From positions 29,400,842 through 29,464,841 of the forward strand of contig NC_089232.1 of the NCBI RefSeq assembly GCF_963924675.1: a stretch of DNA of 64,000 nt. The letters run 5' to 3'. The stretch is from Phocoena phocoena (lineage: Eukaryota; Chordata; Mammalia; Artiodactyla; Phocoenidae). Position numbers and translations under genes: made by a program. Numbering within the stretch: the stretch's first letter is position 1; every line of letters begins with the position of its first letter. Under the pieces are notes generated by a model, which saw nothing but the letters and a program-made list of their open reading frames with translations, searched no databases and was not told the DNA's origin. This document shows, in pieces, positions 12,392 through 24,705 of the stretch.

Positions 12392-13793
12392 AAAAAGTAA
12401 GACAACTGAAAAATTAAGATGGTAAAAACGAATCCAAATATATAAAAATAATTATAATAAATGTGAATGGACTTAACTCACAAGTTGAAAAGCAAATATT
12501 GACAGATGGGGTTTAAAAATCCAGATGTATGTTATTTACAAGACATACTTAAAAAGCTAAGAACAAGCCCAAGTTAATAGTAAAAGGAAAGAAAAAGATA
12601 TATTGGCAAATATTAACCTAAACACAATAGCTATATTACTATCAAATAAGATTGACTTTAAGGCAAAGGGCATGACTAGGGATGGATAGAGCACTACATT
12701 ATGTAATGATAAAGTGTTCATTTTTGCCAAGGAGATATAGCAATTCTAAAGATGTATGCATCTAACAAAATAACCTCAAATATCTATATAAAGCAAAAAC
12801 TAATAAATAACCTGGAGGTGATAAATCTACCACCATACTAGGAGATCTCAACTTTCTCAATTGTATCAGCAAGGATATAAAAAATATGAATAATACAAAT
12901 GATTAGCTTTACCTAATGGGCATTTATGAAATTCTGAATACAAAAATTAGAAAGTACACATTTTTCTCAAGCACATCAGAAATATTTACAGTTTCAAATA
13001 ATAGATATAACTCAGAACATTATCTCTGACCACAGCATACTTAATTTTGAAGTGAGTAATCAAAAGATAAATAAGAAACCTTACATATCTGAAAACTTGA
13101 AAAATATACTGCTAGTCAGCCCGTGGATCAAGAAAAAAATCATAATAGAAACGTACAAATACCTAAATCTTAAAGATTGTGAAAACACTAAATATCAGAG
13201 CTTGTGGAACTTAAAAAAAATATAGCTTTAAATATGTATATAAGAAAATAAGACAGCCTCAAAGTTAATGAGCTATGTGTCTACCTTAAGAAGGTAGGGA
13301 AAAAAAACAATAGAATAAAACAAAAGGAAGGAGAAACAGCTAAACATAAGAATAAAAAAATCAAGAAATAAGAAAAAAAATGTGGTAAAGAATATCAACA
13401 AAACCAAAAGTTGGATCTTTGAATGACTCATAAGATAGACAAATCTCTATTAAGACTAACCAAAAAAAAAAAGAAAAGACACATATAAACACATACTATG
13501 AATGGAAAGGGAGGAATAACTTCCCACAGAGATTTAAAGATAAGAGGATACTATCAGCAACTATATGCCAACAATTTTGAATATGTAGACAAAATAGGCA
13601 AATTCCTAGAAAATTACAACTGAAAGTGCTGCCTAAAAAGAATTAAAACAAAGCATCAGTCACAGATGGTTTTACAGATGAGTTCTACAACACTTTCAAA
13701 GAACTCATCATTCCATTTTATACAACTTTCATGTAGCAGAAAAAGAAGGAATGTAACTTATTCTATGAGGACTGTACTACCCTAATGCCAGAG

Positions 13794-13905
13794 CCAAACA
13801 AAGACATATTGAGGAAGGAAGAAAAAGGGAAAAAGGGAAGGAAACAAAGAAGGAAGGAAGGAAAGAAGGAAGAAAAAAAGGTAGGGAGGGAGAAAGGGAG
13901 GAAAG
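13794..13905. repeat. GGAA-type purine-rich expansion
   Basis: An imperfect array of ggaagaaa and aaggaaggaa units lies inside ORF2-like sequence of the old L1. L1 similarity resumes at about 13,903 with 'gactataggtccatttcact'. Confidence 0.85.
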
Positions 13906-16380
13906 ACTATAGGTCCATTTCACTCAAGGGTATAGATGCAAATATCCTAACAAAATATTTTCAAATAGAGTCCAAAAGAATCCAACAGTGTTTAAAAAAG
14001 ATTAACACACCACGACTGAGTTTATTTTGAATGAGCAAAGATGGTTTAATATTTTAAAACCCATAAACATTAACAGATTAAAAGAAGAAACTGCATAGTC
14101 ATCCTAAAAGTTGTAAAAGAAGTTATCTGACAAAACTCATTCATGATTAAAGCACTTATTAACTCAGGATTAGAATGGAAATTTATAAACATTGTAAAGA
14201 GTACTTATGAAAAGTCCCCAAAATGGGGAAATGATTTCATTTGTAATCAGGAACAAGATGCCAACAATATCACCACCATTCCTCATTTTATTGGATGACC
14301 TAGTCAGTTCAATAAGGCAAGAAATAGAAATTAGAGGTATAAGGATTGGAAAAGAGAAATTAAAACCATCATTATTTGTAGATGATCATGTAGTTACATA
14401 AAAACACCAGAGAAGTCTACAGACATATAATTAACAGAATAGATTCTAGCAAGATGAGTGAGCATAACAAGAATAAACACAAATCAGTTACATTTTTACA
14501 TGGCAGCAGCAAACTAGAAAACACAGTTAAAGACGTCATTTAAAATATCATCAGAGAATGTCAATTATCCAATAAATGGTGTATAAGACTTCTACAGGGA
14601 AAATTATAACACTTTACTAAGAGAATTTTAAAAGGTATAAATATATGGAGAGATACATTCAAGGGTAAGAAAACAATAGAGTGAAGCTGTCAATTCTCCC
14701 TAAATTAATTTACAGATGTAAGGCAATTCCAATCAAAATTCTAACATGTGTGGAACTTGAGTACAAGAAAGAGGTGGCATATCACATAAGCAAAGAAGTG
14801 AACATAGCTGGAAAATAGTGGTTATCCATGTGGAAGAAGATGAAATTGTAATCCTGCTTTTCACTGTGTACAGAAATCAGCTCTAAGTGAATTGAAGACT
14901 TACGCTTTAATATCCAAAATTTAAGACTCCTAGTAGAAAAATATTTTTAAACAAGATACAAAACTGTCAACTCTAAGGGAAAGATTGATAGATTTGTCTA
15001 TATTAAAATTAAGAACTTGGTGCTGGAACAAATAGATATCCTTCACAAAAATTAACTCAAAATGGATCACAGACCTAAATATATAATGCAAAACCATAAA
15101 ACTCCTAGAAGATAACACAGGAGAAAACCTAGATGATGTTGGGTATGGTGATGACTTTTAGATATAATGACAAAGAAATAATTGATAGGATGGACTTCAT
15201 TAAAATTAAAAACTTTTGCTTTATGAAGACAGTGTCAAGAGAATGAGAAGACAGGCCACAGACTGAGAGAAAATATTTGTAAAAGACACATCTGATAAAG
15301 AACTATTATCCAAATTATATAAAAAACTCTTGAAACTCAATAATAAGAAAATAAACAACCTGATTAAAAAACGGGCCAAAGACCTTAACAGACACCTCAC
15401 CAAAGAAGATATACACATGGCAAATAATCATATGAAAATATGCTCCACATCATATGTCTTTGAGGAGATGCAAATTAAAATAGTAATGAGATACCACTAC
15501 ACACCTATTAGAATGGCCATTACCACTGACGATACCAAATATTGGTGAGGATGTAGAGCAGCAGGAACTCTCATTCCTTGCTGGTGGGAATGCAAAGTGG
15601 TACAGCCACTTTGGAAGACAGTTTGGTAGTTTCTTACAAAACTAAACATACTCTTATTGAACATTCCAGCAATCATGTTCCTTGGTACAAATGAGTTGAA
15701 AACTTATGTCTACACAAAAATCTGCACATGAATGTTTATGGTAGCTTTATTAATAATAATGGAAAGTTTTGAAGCAACCAAGATGTCTTTCAGTAGGTGA
15801 ATGGATAAACTGTGATACATTCAGACAATGGAATATTATTCAGCACTAAAAAGAAATGAGCCATCAGGCCATGAAAAGACATGGAGGAAATTTAAATGCA
15901 TATTACTAAGTGAAAAAGGCCAATCTGAAAAGACTATAGACATATGGTTCCAATTCTGTGATATTCTGGCAAAGGCAAAACTATTGACACAGTAAAAATA
16001 TCAGTGGTTGCTAGAGGCTGGGGGTGGGGGAGGAGGGATGAACAGGCAGAACACAGAGGATTTTTAGGGCAGAGAAAATAGTCTGTATGATACCATAATG
16101 GTAGATACACACTATTATGTTTGTCAAAACCCATAGAATGTGCAATAGCAAGAGTAAACACTAGTGTATACTGTGGATTTTGGATGATTATGATATGTCA
16201 ATGTAGGTTCATCGATTGTAACAAATGGACCACTCTGGTAGGGAATGCTAATAATGGGGAGGTTATGCATTTGTGGGGGGGATGGGGTATATGGGAAATC
16301 CCTGTACCTTCCCCTCAATTTCGCTGTAAACCCAAAACTGCTGATAAAAAAAGTCTTAGAAAAAGAGAGAGAGAAATTAA

Positions 16381-17640
16381 AACACTATGGCAAAATTTTT
16401 AAGAATTAAGGATTTTAGCTATCTAAAGGACTTTTAGGGACTTCCCCGGCAGTCCAGTGGTTAAGACTTCACCTTTCACTGCAGGGGATGTGGGTTCGAT
16501 CCCTGGTTGGGGAGCTAAGATCCCACATGCCTCATGGCCAAAAAACCCAAAGATAAACAACAAAAGCAATATTGTAACAAATTCAATAAAGAGTTTAAAA
16601 ATGGTCCACATCAAAAAAATCTTAAAAAAAAAGACTTTTAAAAGAAAGTAGAAAGTCAATCTAGAAACTGAGAGAAGATCTTTGCAATATCTACAGATGA
16701 TAATGAATTTGTATCAAGAATATATAAAGAACTCTTACAAAATAGTAAGAAAAGCACATATAACCCAACAGAAAATTGTCCAGAGATATGAGGAGGCATT
16801 TCACAGAAGAGGAAACACATATTACCAACATATAGATGAGGAGATGTTCAACATCATTAGTGATAATGAAATTAGTGATAATTAGTGATAAGAAAATGCC
16901 AATTAGCACTACAATGAGACAGAATTTAATACCCATCTAATTGGCAAAAATGAAAAAGTCTGACAATATCAAAAGTTGGAGTGGATATGATTCCAGATGA
17001 TCTCTTTCTTATACATTGCCAGTAGGAATTTAAATGGATATAAACATGGTGGAACACAATTTGGGATGACCACCTAAAGTTTATCATCTCTTTTATGCCA
17101 GCAATTCTACTCCTAGGTATATACCCAAGAGAAATTTGCACATGTACAACAAGAAGCATCCACAAGAATGTTCATAGCAGCAATGTTCACAATAGCAAAA
17201 ATCTGGCAATTAAAGTGCCCATCAATGGAAGAGTGAATGATTAAACTGAGATATTTGCATGATAAAGAAGTACAAGGCAGACAAGACAAATGAACTAACA
17301 TGATACACAACCATATGGATGAATCTTAGTACTATAATATTAAGTGAAAATGTAAGCCCTAAAAGATTATACTTTTTTTAACTAAAATAAAAATATGTAC
17401 AATTTTAATGAATATATATGCAATAAAATTATACAAAAAGAAAAGTTTAAAAAATGATGAATCAAGATTATGAATCATGATTAACTAAAGTTGGGACAGG
17501 AAGGGGAATAAGATAGAGGGAGACCATGTAGCTAGATACAGGTTATTCTCAAGTTCCAAGCTTTTGTTTTGGATGTTGGGTTCACAGATGCTTATTTAAT
17601 AATTAGAACTAACTAACCAACTAAGTAACTAATTTACTAC
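16381..17640 (+). mobile_element. Second old L1 3' half
   Basis: This sense-strand L1 contains ORF2 3' landmarks: the region around 16,690-16,900, 'ctactcctaggtatataccc' near 17,109, and 'atgttcatagcagcaatgtt' near 17,169. A 3'UTR follows with 'gttggattgggttcac'-like sequence near 17,573. A short SINE is inserted at 16,437. Between 16,856 and 16,890 the string attagtgata is tandemly repeated. All frames are broken. Confidence 0.7.
16437..16628 (+). mobile_element. CHR-type SINE (CHRL-like variant)
   Basis: The head resembles the CHR family with 'cttccccggcagtccagtgg' and 'gggttcgatccctggttggg'. The body differs from the short form, with an A-rich tail containing 'caataaagagtttaaaaatg' and 'ggtccacatc'. 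The flanks aaaggactttta (16425-16436) and aaaagactttta (near 16629-16640) form a plausible target duplication with one mismatch. Subfamily name is uncertain. Confidence 0.8.
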
Positions 17641-17644
17641 CCAT

Positions 17645-18110
17645 TTCAATTATTTATTGTTACACAACAAGCCACTCCAAGGTTAATGGCTTAACAGAAC
17701 ATTTGTTATTATCATACCTCATGATTCTCTGTGTCAAGAATTTAGAGCACAGAGGGACTTGTCTTTGTTCCACAATAGCTGGGTCCGTTGGGACGAGTCC
17801 AACAGCAGGGGGCTGGAACAATGAAGGGCTGGCCAGGCATTTCTGTCTTTATCTCCATGGGGCTAGGGTTTCTCACAGCATGGCAGCCCCAAGGTAGTTG
17901 GACTTCTTACATGGTGGCTGAGGACTCCAGTGACTAGGTGGAAGTTGCAAGCCTTCCTGTGATGTTGCCTCAGAAATCAAGAGAAAGGGAGGAATAGACT
18001 CCATCTCTTTTCACCTCTGGAGAGGCAGGAAGAATGAAGAAGAGAGGAGTTGATGGCAACCATCTTTACATAAAAGCCAATGTGAAGACTCTATCATAAA
18101 TAGATCTATT
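17645..18110. mobile_element. Ancient LTR-like or DNA repeat, family uncertain
   Basis: The string 'ttgttacacaacaagccact' followed by 'atggcttaacagaacatttg', and later 'cttcttacatggtggctgag', recall a common mammalian interspersed repeat. I cannot name its family with certainty; an ERVL-class LTR is my best guess. Its gene-like frame (17703-17897) is not supported. Confidence 0.5.
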
Positions 18111-18545
18111 CTCCCCAAAATAACCTATTAATTTGATCTGAGTCTCATCAAAACTCAAAGTTCTAAAATTTACAAAGATTCAGCGTGAAAAATGTTCTAA
18201 AGCTTATGCAAAGATTCAATAAGAAAGAACAGTCAAGAACATTATAAAAAAGAGGAGTAATGAGAAGATACTTTTCCTACAAGGTATAAAGTATATTCTT
18301 GGGGAGATGGAAGTGGGGAGGAGCAATATAGGGATAGGGGATTAAGAGGTACAAACTATTCTGTATAAAATAAGTTACAAGGATATATTGTACAACACAG
18401 GGAATATAGCCAATATTTTATAAAAACTAAAAATGGAGTATAACCTTTAAAAATTGTGAATCACTGCATTGTACCCCTGTAACCTATATAATATTATACA
18501 TCAACTCTACTTCAGTTAAAAGAAAGTAAAGCATAAAAGTGGAAG
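18110..18545 (+). mobile_element. L1 3' end fragment (L1MA-like)
   Basis: After a short ORF2-like piece ('ctattctccccaaaataacc'), the 3'UTR is recognised from 'aggggattaagaggtacaaa', 'gtacaacacagggaatatag' and the end 'catcaactctacttcag'. The same 3' end type occurs at 42,251-42,582. Confidence 0.75.
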
Positions 18546-18773
18546 TAAATAGAAAGTCCAAACCCAGTCAGGTGTTTATAGGGATTTAGTATAAGGTAGA
18601 AATGAGATTTACTTCAGTAAGGAAAGGACAGGCTATCTGATAAATGGTACCTGCATAATTGGCTTCTTTTATTAAGAAAAAATTATGGTTGGATTATCTT
18701 CCTTATTCCTTACTTTAAAATAAATTTCATATTGAATACACATTTAAATGAAAAAATTAAAAGAGAATATAGA

Positions 18774-19624
18774 TCATATGGTAGTTCTATTTTTAGTTTT
18801 TTTGTTTGTTTGTTTGTTTGTTTTTTGCGGTATGCGGGCCTCTCACTGCCGTGGCCTCTCCCGTTGAGGAGCACAGGCTCCGGACGCGCAGGCTCAGCGG
18901 CCATGGCTCACGGGCCCAGCCGCTCCACGGCATGTGGGATATTCCCGGACCGGGGCACGAACCCGTGTCCCCTGCATCGGCAGACGGACTCTCAACCACT
19001 GTGCCACCAGGGAAGCCCTATTTTTAGTTTTTTAAGGAACCTCCATACTGTTCTCCATAGTGGCTATATCAACTTACATTCCCACCAACCTAAGTGTCCA
19101 TCGACAGATGAATGGATAAAGAAGATGTGGCACATATGTACAATGGAATATTACTCAACCATAAAAAGAAACCAAATTGAGTTATTTGTAGTGAGGTGGA
19201 TGGACCTAGAGTCTGTCATACAGAGTGAAGGAAGTCAGAAAGAGAAAAACAAATACCGTATGCTAACACATATATGTGGAATCTAAAAAAAAAAAAAGAA
19301 AACTGGTTCTGATGAACCAAGGGGCAGGACAGGAATAAAGAGGTAGGCATAGAGAATGGACTTGAGGACACAGGGAGGGGTAAGGGTAAGCTGGGATGAA
19401 GTGAGAGAGTAGCATTGACATATATACATCACCAAATGTAAAATAGATAGCTAGTGGGAGGCAGCCGCATAGCACCTAGGCGGGTGGGATAGGGAGGGTA
19501 GGATGGAGACTCAAGAGGGAGGGGATATGGGAATATATTTATACATATAGCTGATACACTTTGTTATACAGCAAAAACCAGCACAACATTGCTTTACAAT
19601 TATATGCCAATAAAGATGTTAAAA
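18774..19624 (+). mobile_element. L1 with 5' inversion (twin priming)
   Basis: The 3' part (19090-19624) is sense-strand L1: the end of ORF2 (TDEWIKKMWHICTMEYYS), 3'UTR and A tail. The 5' part (18774-19089) is ORF2 sequence in the opposite orientation ('gaacctccatactgttctcc' on the plus strand). The segment normally joining the two, about 140 bases of ORF2, is missing at the junction 19089/19090. A 15-bp target duplication (18759-18773 and 19625-19639) encloses both arms, so this was one event. A CHR SINE later entered the inverted arm. Confidence 0.9.
18803..19017 (-). mobile_element. CHR-type SINE (short form) inside the inverted L1 arm
   Basis: Minus-strand copy: the T tract with a gttt-repeated tail is at the left and the SINE head ('gccaccagggaagccc') at the right. 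The 16-bp flank ctatttttagtttttt is perfect at 18787-18802 and 19018-19033. The 184-residue plus-strand frame across it is read-through from L1 into the SINE, not a gene. Confidence 0.92.
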
Positions 19625-20210
19625 AAAAGAGAATATAGAATATTATTTTTACTGTTTCAGAATGGGGAAGACTTTCTACTCTTGACGGCAAAAGCAATAA
19701 AGTTAAGATACCGATAGATTTGACTACATAGAAAGTACAAATTCATGTTGTAAAAACTATTATTCTGAAACAATGAAAAAATAAAGATATCAAAGTGGAA
19801 TTTTTTGCAAAAGTACATTAAGAGTTAATAGTCTCTATGTAAAGAACTCTTAAAAATCAGTAAGAACATGAATAGCCTAATTGTAAAAGATGACAAATTA
19901 CAAAAGCCATTTACAAACGAGCCAATACATATAAGAAAAAAGCTGATATTCTTTAAAAAATGCAAAATGAGATATTTTTCTCCCCCTCTTAGATTGGCAA
20001 AGATTAAAACGAGTAAAACTGCATAATGCTTATCAGAGTATAAAGAAATAGTCACTTTCATACCCCACTGGTTTGAGTATAAATTAGACTTTCCTGGAGG
20101 GCATTTTGACCATCTCTACCAAAAGCCTTAAAATGTAAGCAAGCCCTCTGGCAAAGTAATTTCGCTTCTGGGAAGGAATTTATTCTAAGCAGATAATTGG
20201 AGAGCTTCAA

Positions 20211-20714
20211 ATTAAACATGGCGGATTGAAAAATATTGGATTTAACCCTGCCCCTCTCCTGAAACCCCACTAGACTGATACAAAGTTAAAAGAAGTGTAA
20301 AGTAACAAGGAGATGACAGTGGGATAGAGTTGTCAACATAATTTTGGAAGATGAAAATGGATGAATGAGCAGAGAATGGCAAATTGAACACATGCGTTTA
20401 ATTTTGCTCTCTTCCAAAAATCCCACTAAAGCTACAGTAAAGGGATTGTTTAAAAAGGCTTAAACCCACAATGGTGGGGAGAATGGGAGAGGAGAAAGGA
20501 GGAACACAATTTTGTATGATAGAAAGTTGGTGGATGAGTCATAATTTACTTGGTGAACCTGAGGAAGCTGAGAACTCACCTGGTTTATACCACAGAATCT
20601 TCAGAGGACAGAAGAATTGGAGGCCCCAGTTCCTCTGGAAGGAAGTGGGGGAAAGGATGTGTGCGACTAACAGGGAAGATTGTTTGAAAGCTACTTAAGA
20701 TCCCTATGCCCCCT
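20211..20714. other. Unassigned, possibly repeat-derived
   Basis: I see no gene. Strings such as 'gcgtttaattttgctctctt' and 'aaaaatcccactaaagctac' look like a medium-copy mammalian repeat, but I cannot name it. Confidence 0.4.
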
Positions 20715-21452
20715 CTTCAACTCTGTGTCACTGAGTTCCTGCCTCGCCCCTACCCTAGCTGGTGACTGGAGGTTTATTCTCCCTGGAGAAGGCTGTTTGC
20801 ATTCCTTTTTTAAAAAATTAATTCGTTTGTTTATTTATTTATTTATTTATTTATTTTTGGCTGCATTGGGTTCTTCATTGCTGTGCCCGGGCTTTCTCTA
20901 GTTGTGGCGAGCGGGAGCTACTTTTCATTGCAGTGCACGGGCTTCTCATTGCAGTGGCTTCTCTTGTTGCAGAGCACAGTCTCTAGGTGTGCGGGCTTCA
21001 GTAGTTGTGGTACACAGGCTCAGTAGTTGTGGCTCACGGGCTCTAGAGCTCAGGCTCCGTAGTTGTGGCACATGGGCTTAGTTGCTCCGTGGCATGTGGG
21101 ATCTTCCTGGACCAGGGATTGAACCCATGTCCCCTGCAGTGGCAGGCAGATTTTTAACCACTGCACCACCAGGGCAGTCCCTGTTTGCATTCCTTTACCT
21201 GTGGCCATGTCATGCCAGTCTCTGCCTACGTGGTCACATTGCCTCCTCCTCTTCTGTGTCAGTCTTTCTCTGCATAAGGACACTTATGTTGGCATTTGGG
21301 ACCCACTTGAATAACCCAAGGTTATAACCTCACCTCAAAATCCTTGAGTTAATCTCACCTGCAAAGACCCTTTTTCCAAATCAGGTAACATTTATAGGGT
21401 CCAGGAATTAGGATGTGAATATCTTTTAGGGGACCATTTTTCAGCCTGCCAA
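20715..21452 (-). mobile_element. MLT1-like MaLR LTR fragment, split by a SINE
   Basis: To the right of the SINE the minus-strand LTR plan is clear: 'ctgcaaagacccttttt', 'ccaggaattaggatgtgaat' and 'aggggaccatttttcagcc', ending near 21452. The left part (20715-20808) is weaker. The SINE at 20,809-21,180 interrupts it. Confidence 0.65.
20809..21180 (-). mobile_element. CHR-type SINE (long form)
   Basis: Minus-strand long variant with several internal 'gtagttgtggc' style repeats and a (TTTA)n tail at the left (about 20,830-20,857). It ends at the head 'ccaccagggcagtcc'. The 16-bp target duplication ctgtttgcattccttt is perfect at 20793-20808 and 21181-21196. Confidence 0.92.
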
Positions 21453-23700
21453 ATATGTTAAATCAAATTTATTGATTTTCAAATGTTAAACCAGCTTTCC
21501 ATTTCTGGGATAAACCCTACTTTGTTTATACTGTATTACCCTTTCTGAAAATACATTGTTAGATTCAACTTACTAAAAATTTTAATAGATGTTTTCTAGG
21601 TCAAATGTCATGAATATCATGAAGGACATTTGTCTAAAACTTTTTGTACTCCCTGTTAGGTTTAGATATCACGGTTGTGATGTCAGTTTTTACTTCATGT
21701 ATTTTGAATAACTAGTTTTTGGTTTCACTGATTTTTCTTTATTGTTTTTCTACTTCCCTTTTTAAAACTGATTTCTGTTCTTTATTATCTCCTTCCCTTT
21801 TTTTTACTTGGGTTTAATTTGCTTTCTGTTTGTTTGTTTCTTTTAGTTTCTTAAACTTAAACCATTAGTTTGCAACCATTTCCCACTTTGCCCCCCCTTC
21901 ATATATTAGCATTTAATGCTACAAATTTCTCTCAAAGCACTGCTTTACTTGTAACCTATTTCTTTTGACTGACTGTATTTTCACTTTTATTTAATTCAGA
22001 ATATGCTTTTATTTTGCCTGTGAATTCTTTGAAGCATTGGTTATTTAGAACTGTTATTTAATATCCAAATATTTGGAAATTTCTCAGTATTTTTCTGTTA
22101 CTGATTTATAGTTTAATTCTGTGTGGTAAGAGAACTTTATCTGCATGATTTCAATGCTCTTAAATTTATTGAGACTGCTTTACGGTCCAGAATATAGTCT
22201 ATTTTGGTAAAGGTTCCACATGTCCTTGAAAAGAATTTGTTTTTCTCTATAGTTAGATGGTGTGATCTATAAATGTCAGTTAAATCAGATTAGTTGACTT
22301 AAGTTGTCTTCCATATTCTTACTAATTTTCTACTTGTTCAATTACTGAATGAGGACTGCTGAAAAATTATAATTATTTCTTCTTTCAGTTATATGCTTTT
22401 ACTTCATCTATTTTGAATCTCTATTATTAGATGTATACACATTTAAGATTGTTTTGTCCTTTTGATGAATTTATTCTTTTATTCTGTCTTTAGCCCTGGT
22501 AATATTCCTGTTATGAAGTCTACTGTATATGATATTAAGAGAGCTACTCTAGCATTCTTAGGAATAGTGTTTGCAAGATACATCTTTTTCATTATTTTAC
22601 TTTTAACCTATCTGTGTCTTTGTGTTTAAAGTGGGTGTCTTGAAGAGAATATATTGTTGGGTCTTGCTTTGAAAGAAAAATCAAATCTGACAGTCTCTGC
22701 CTTTTAACTTGTATGCACAGACCATTTATATTTAGTGTACATTTAAATATTTTTCAGCTTAAATCTACCAACTTCCTCCTTGTTTTCTTTTAATTCTAAT
22801 GCTATTTGTTCCTTTTTTCCTCTTTCCTTCCTTCTCTGGATTAAATTAAAAATTTTTAATTTTATCTCCACTTGGCTTATTACTCTACCTCTTTGTTTTA
22901 TTTTTTAGTTATTGCTCTATGGTTTACTATAAACATCTTTAACTTATATTATAATTACATTATAGTCTAATTAAAATAATATATTACATCACACATAGTT
23001 GTAGGAAACTTAAAATAGTATATTTTCATTTCCCTCTCTATCCTTTATATTAATTTTCCTTATACATATTTGTAAACTGCATAATAGATTGTTATTATTT
23101 TTACTTTAAATAGTCTATCATCTTCTAAAGAGATTCAAATGTGACTTTTAACATTTCTAGTGCTCTTTATTCTTTCTGTGGGCCCATTTTTCTGTCTGGT
23201 TTCATTTTCCTTCTGCCATATGATCTTCCTTTAACTTTTCTTATAGTGCAGGTCTGATGGCAATAAATTCTCTCAGCTTTTGCCTGAAAGCTTCTTTATT
23301 TTCTTTTCAGTTTTGAAAATATTTTTTTCTTCCTTTTTTTTTTTTTTTTGGCCATGTCACATGGCTTGCAGGATCTTAATTCCTTTGCCAGGGATTGAAC
23401 CTGGGCCCCAGCAATGAAAGTGCAGAGTCCTAATCACTGGACTACCAGGGAATTCCCAAAAAAATTTTTTTTGAGTAAAAATTCTAGGTTGACAGATTTT
23501 TCTTTTGTTCAGGACTTTAATTATATCTCACCTTTGTTTTCTGTCTTGCCTAGCTTCTAATAAGAAGTCAGTAAGCTGGTAAAATCATAGAGCCCATTTT
23601 GTTTGTTTCCCTTCTCTCAGTTATTAAAGTCCTGGGCAACTTATTCCAATGTCTAAAAACCATTATTATATTTTTTTTCTAGTTTTCTGATTGTGTAAAG
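21453..23700 (-). mobile_element. Old L1 (L1M-type), ORF2 5' half and upstream
   Basis: Minus-strand L1, heavily diverged. Plus-strand landmarks are 'tttctgggataaaccctact' (RT region, about 21,506) and 'gaatatagtctattttggta' (22,190). The endonuclease-like stretch is around 22,500-22,740, with 'gaccatttatatttagtgta'. Upstream sequence continues to about 23,690. A short SINE is inserted at 23,330. No coding potential remains. Confidence 0.7.
23330..23457 (-). mobile_element. Short CHR-type SINE (CHRL-like head)
   Basis: T tract at 23332-23349, then 'ggccatgtcacatggcttgc', 'cagggattgaacctgggccc' and the head 'ggactaccagggaattccc'. This is the minus-strand form of a short CHRL-like SINE of about 125 bp. 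It is more diverged than the short-form copies. Flanks are A/T-rich and I cannot set the target duplication exactly. Confidence 0.8.
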
Positions 23701-24000
23701 TGAGAGAGTAAATCTTGTCACTGTTACTAAATGTTGGCTAGAAGCTGAACTCTACTGTTATGATCATTTTAAAGTTTCTATTATGATTTCTTTTTGAATC
23801 ATTATTTAGAAATGTGTTTCTACAATAATCATAGTTTTGTTATTGAGTTCTCATTGAATTGCGTTGTGATGAGAGATTGTGGTTTGAAGTTATAGCAATT
23901 TTTTGAAATGTGTTAAAGCTTGCTTTATGTCCTGGTGTGTAGTTAAGTTTGTAAATTATTCTTGTGTGCTTAAGAAGTATGTGTATTTTCTTTCTTTCTT
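23701..24000 (-). mobile_element. Old L1 ORF2 fragment
   Basis: 'gatgagagattgtggtttga' and 'tgctttatgtcctggtgtgt' followed by 'cttaagaagtatgtgtattt' mirror the L1 segment seen at 29,540-29,660. It is diverged. A CTTT-rich run at 23,990-24,012 ends it. Confidence 0.6.
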
Positions 24001-24663
24001 TCTTTTTTCTTTCCCAATTAAACATTTATACGAAGGAGATTGATTCTCCTCCCCATCAAAGAACCTGTTTGTAGCTGGGGCTGCTGGTGACCAGTGGGGG
24101 AAGTAGTGTCTCCAGGGAGGGGCAGGAGCAGGGGTGGGGTGGGGTGAGGGCTTGCAGTGGAGCAACTCCCCTCTGTGCCTGGGCCACAGCCAGCACCTGG
24201 TCAGCACCCTCTTTCCACGCCAAGCCCCACAAAGGGGCCGCTGCTGACTGGTCATGACACCTGCAGGGTCCCTGTTGTCAGGGCTCCTGTGTTGGCTGCC
24301 AAGTCCGTGTCTTGAGTGATTTACCTGCGAGATCAGTCATGTGCACCTCACTGAGGTTTGTTTGGCAGAGAGGGTGCATGAGGGTCTGGCAGAAAAGGGC
24401 AAGCAGGCTGCCCCTTGGGCCCAGGCTGGTTATGCCCTGGAGCTGTCCCTGCAGACTCCAGGGGACAGTGGCAGGGTCTCCTCCTTGGAGGGTTTTGGCT
24501 GTTGATGTGGAGGTATGGTAACTGGTGGTCCTCAGTGCTCTGCTCTGTCAACCTGTCCACACTACATTCCTCCTCCACCCAGCCCTGCCCAACCCCTGCT
24601 CAGAACTCCCACTCTGAAAATCCTTGAATAAGTTGAGACCCTTCTACAAAGGCTGGGGCGGGC

Positions 24664-24705
<42 letters not shown>

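Larger units (their letters stand above)
10900..16380 (+). mobile_element. Old L1 (L1M-type), nearly complete, interrupted by MER5 and a SINE
   Basis: An old sense-strand L1 runs from an ORF1-like region (about 10,950-11,880) through the endonuclease part of ORF2 (12,420-13,450), the RT region (a degenerate FVDD box at 14375-14386), and the 3' half (15,150-15,950). It ends in an L1MC/L1MD-like 3' end with 'gtaccttcccctcaatttcg' at about 16,306. Insertions within it are a MER5 element, a CHR SINE and a GA-rich expansion. No long open frame survives. The 5' boundary is approximate. Confidence 0.75.
18546..20210 (+). mobile_element. Old L1 fragment, split by a younger inverted L1
   Basis: The pieces 18546-18758 and 19640-20210 look like consecutive parts of an old sense-strand L1. 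Supporting strings are 'ctatctgataaatggtacct' before the younger insertion, then 'aagactttctactcttgacg' and 'gagggcattttgaccatctc' after it. The younger L1 at 18,774-19,624, with its SINE, accounts for the gap. Confidence 0.6.

Noticed and set aside
18732..19286. Plus-strand frame of 184 residues
   Set aside because: It reads through an inverted L1 arm, a SINE and the L1 3' end; the peptide parts match translated SINE and ORF2 C-terminus.
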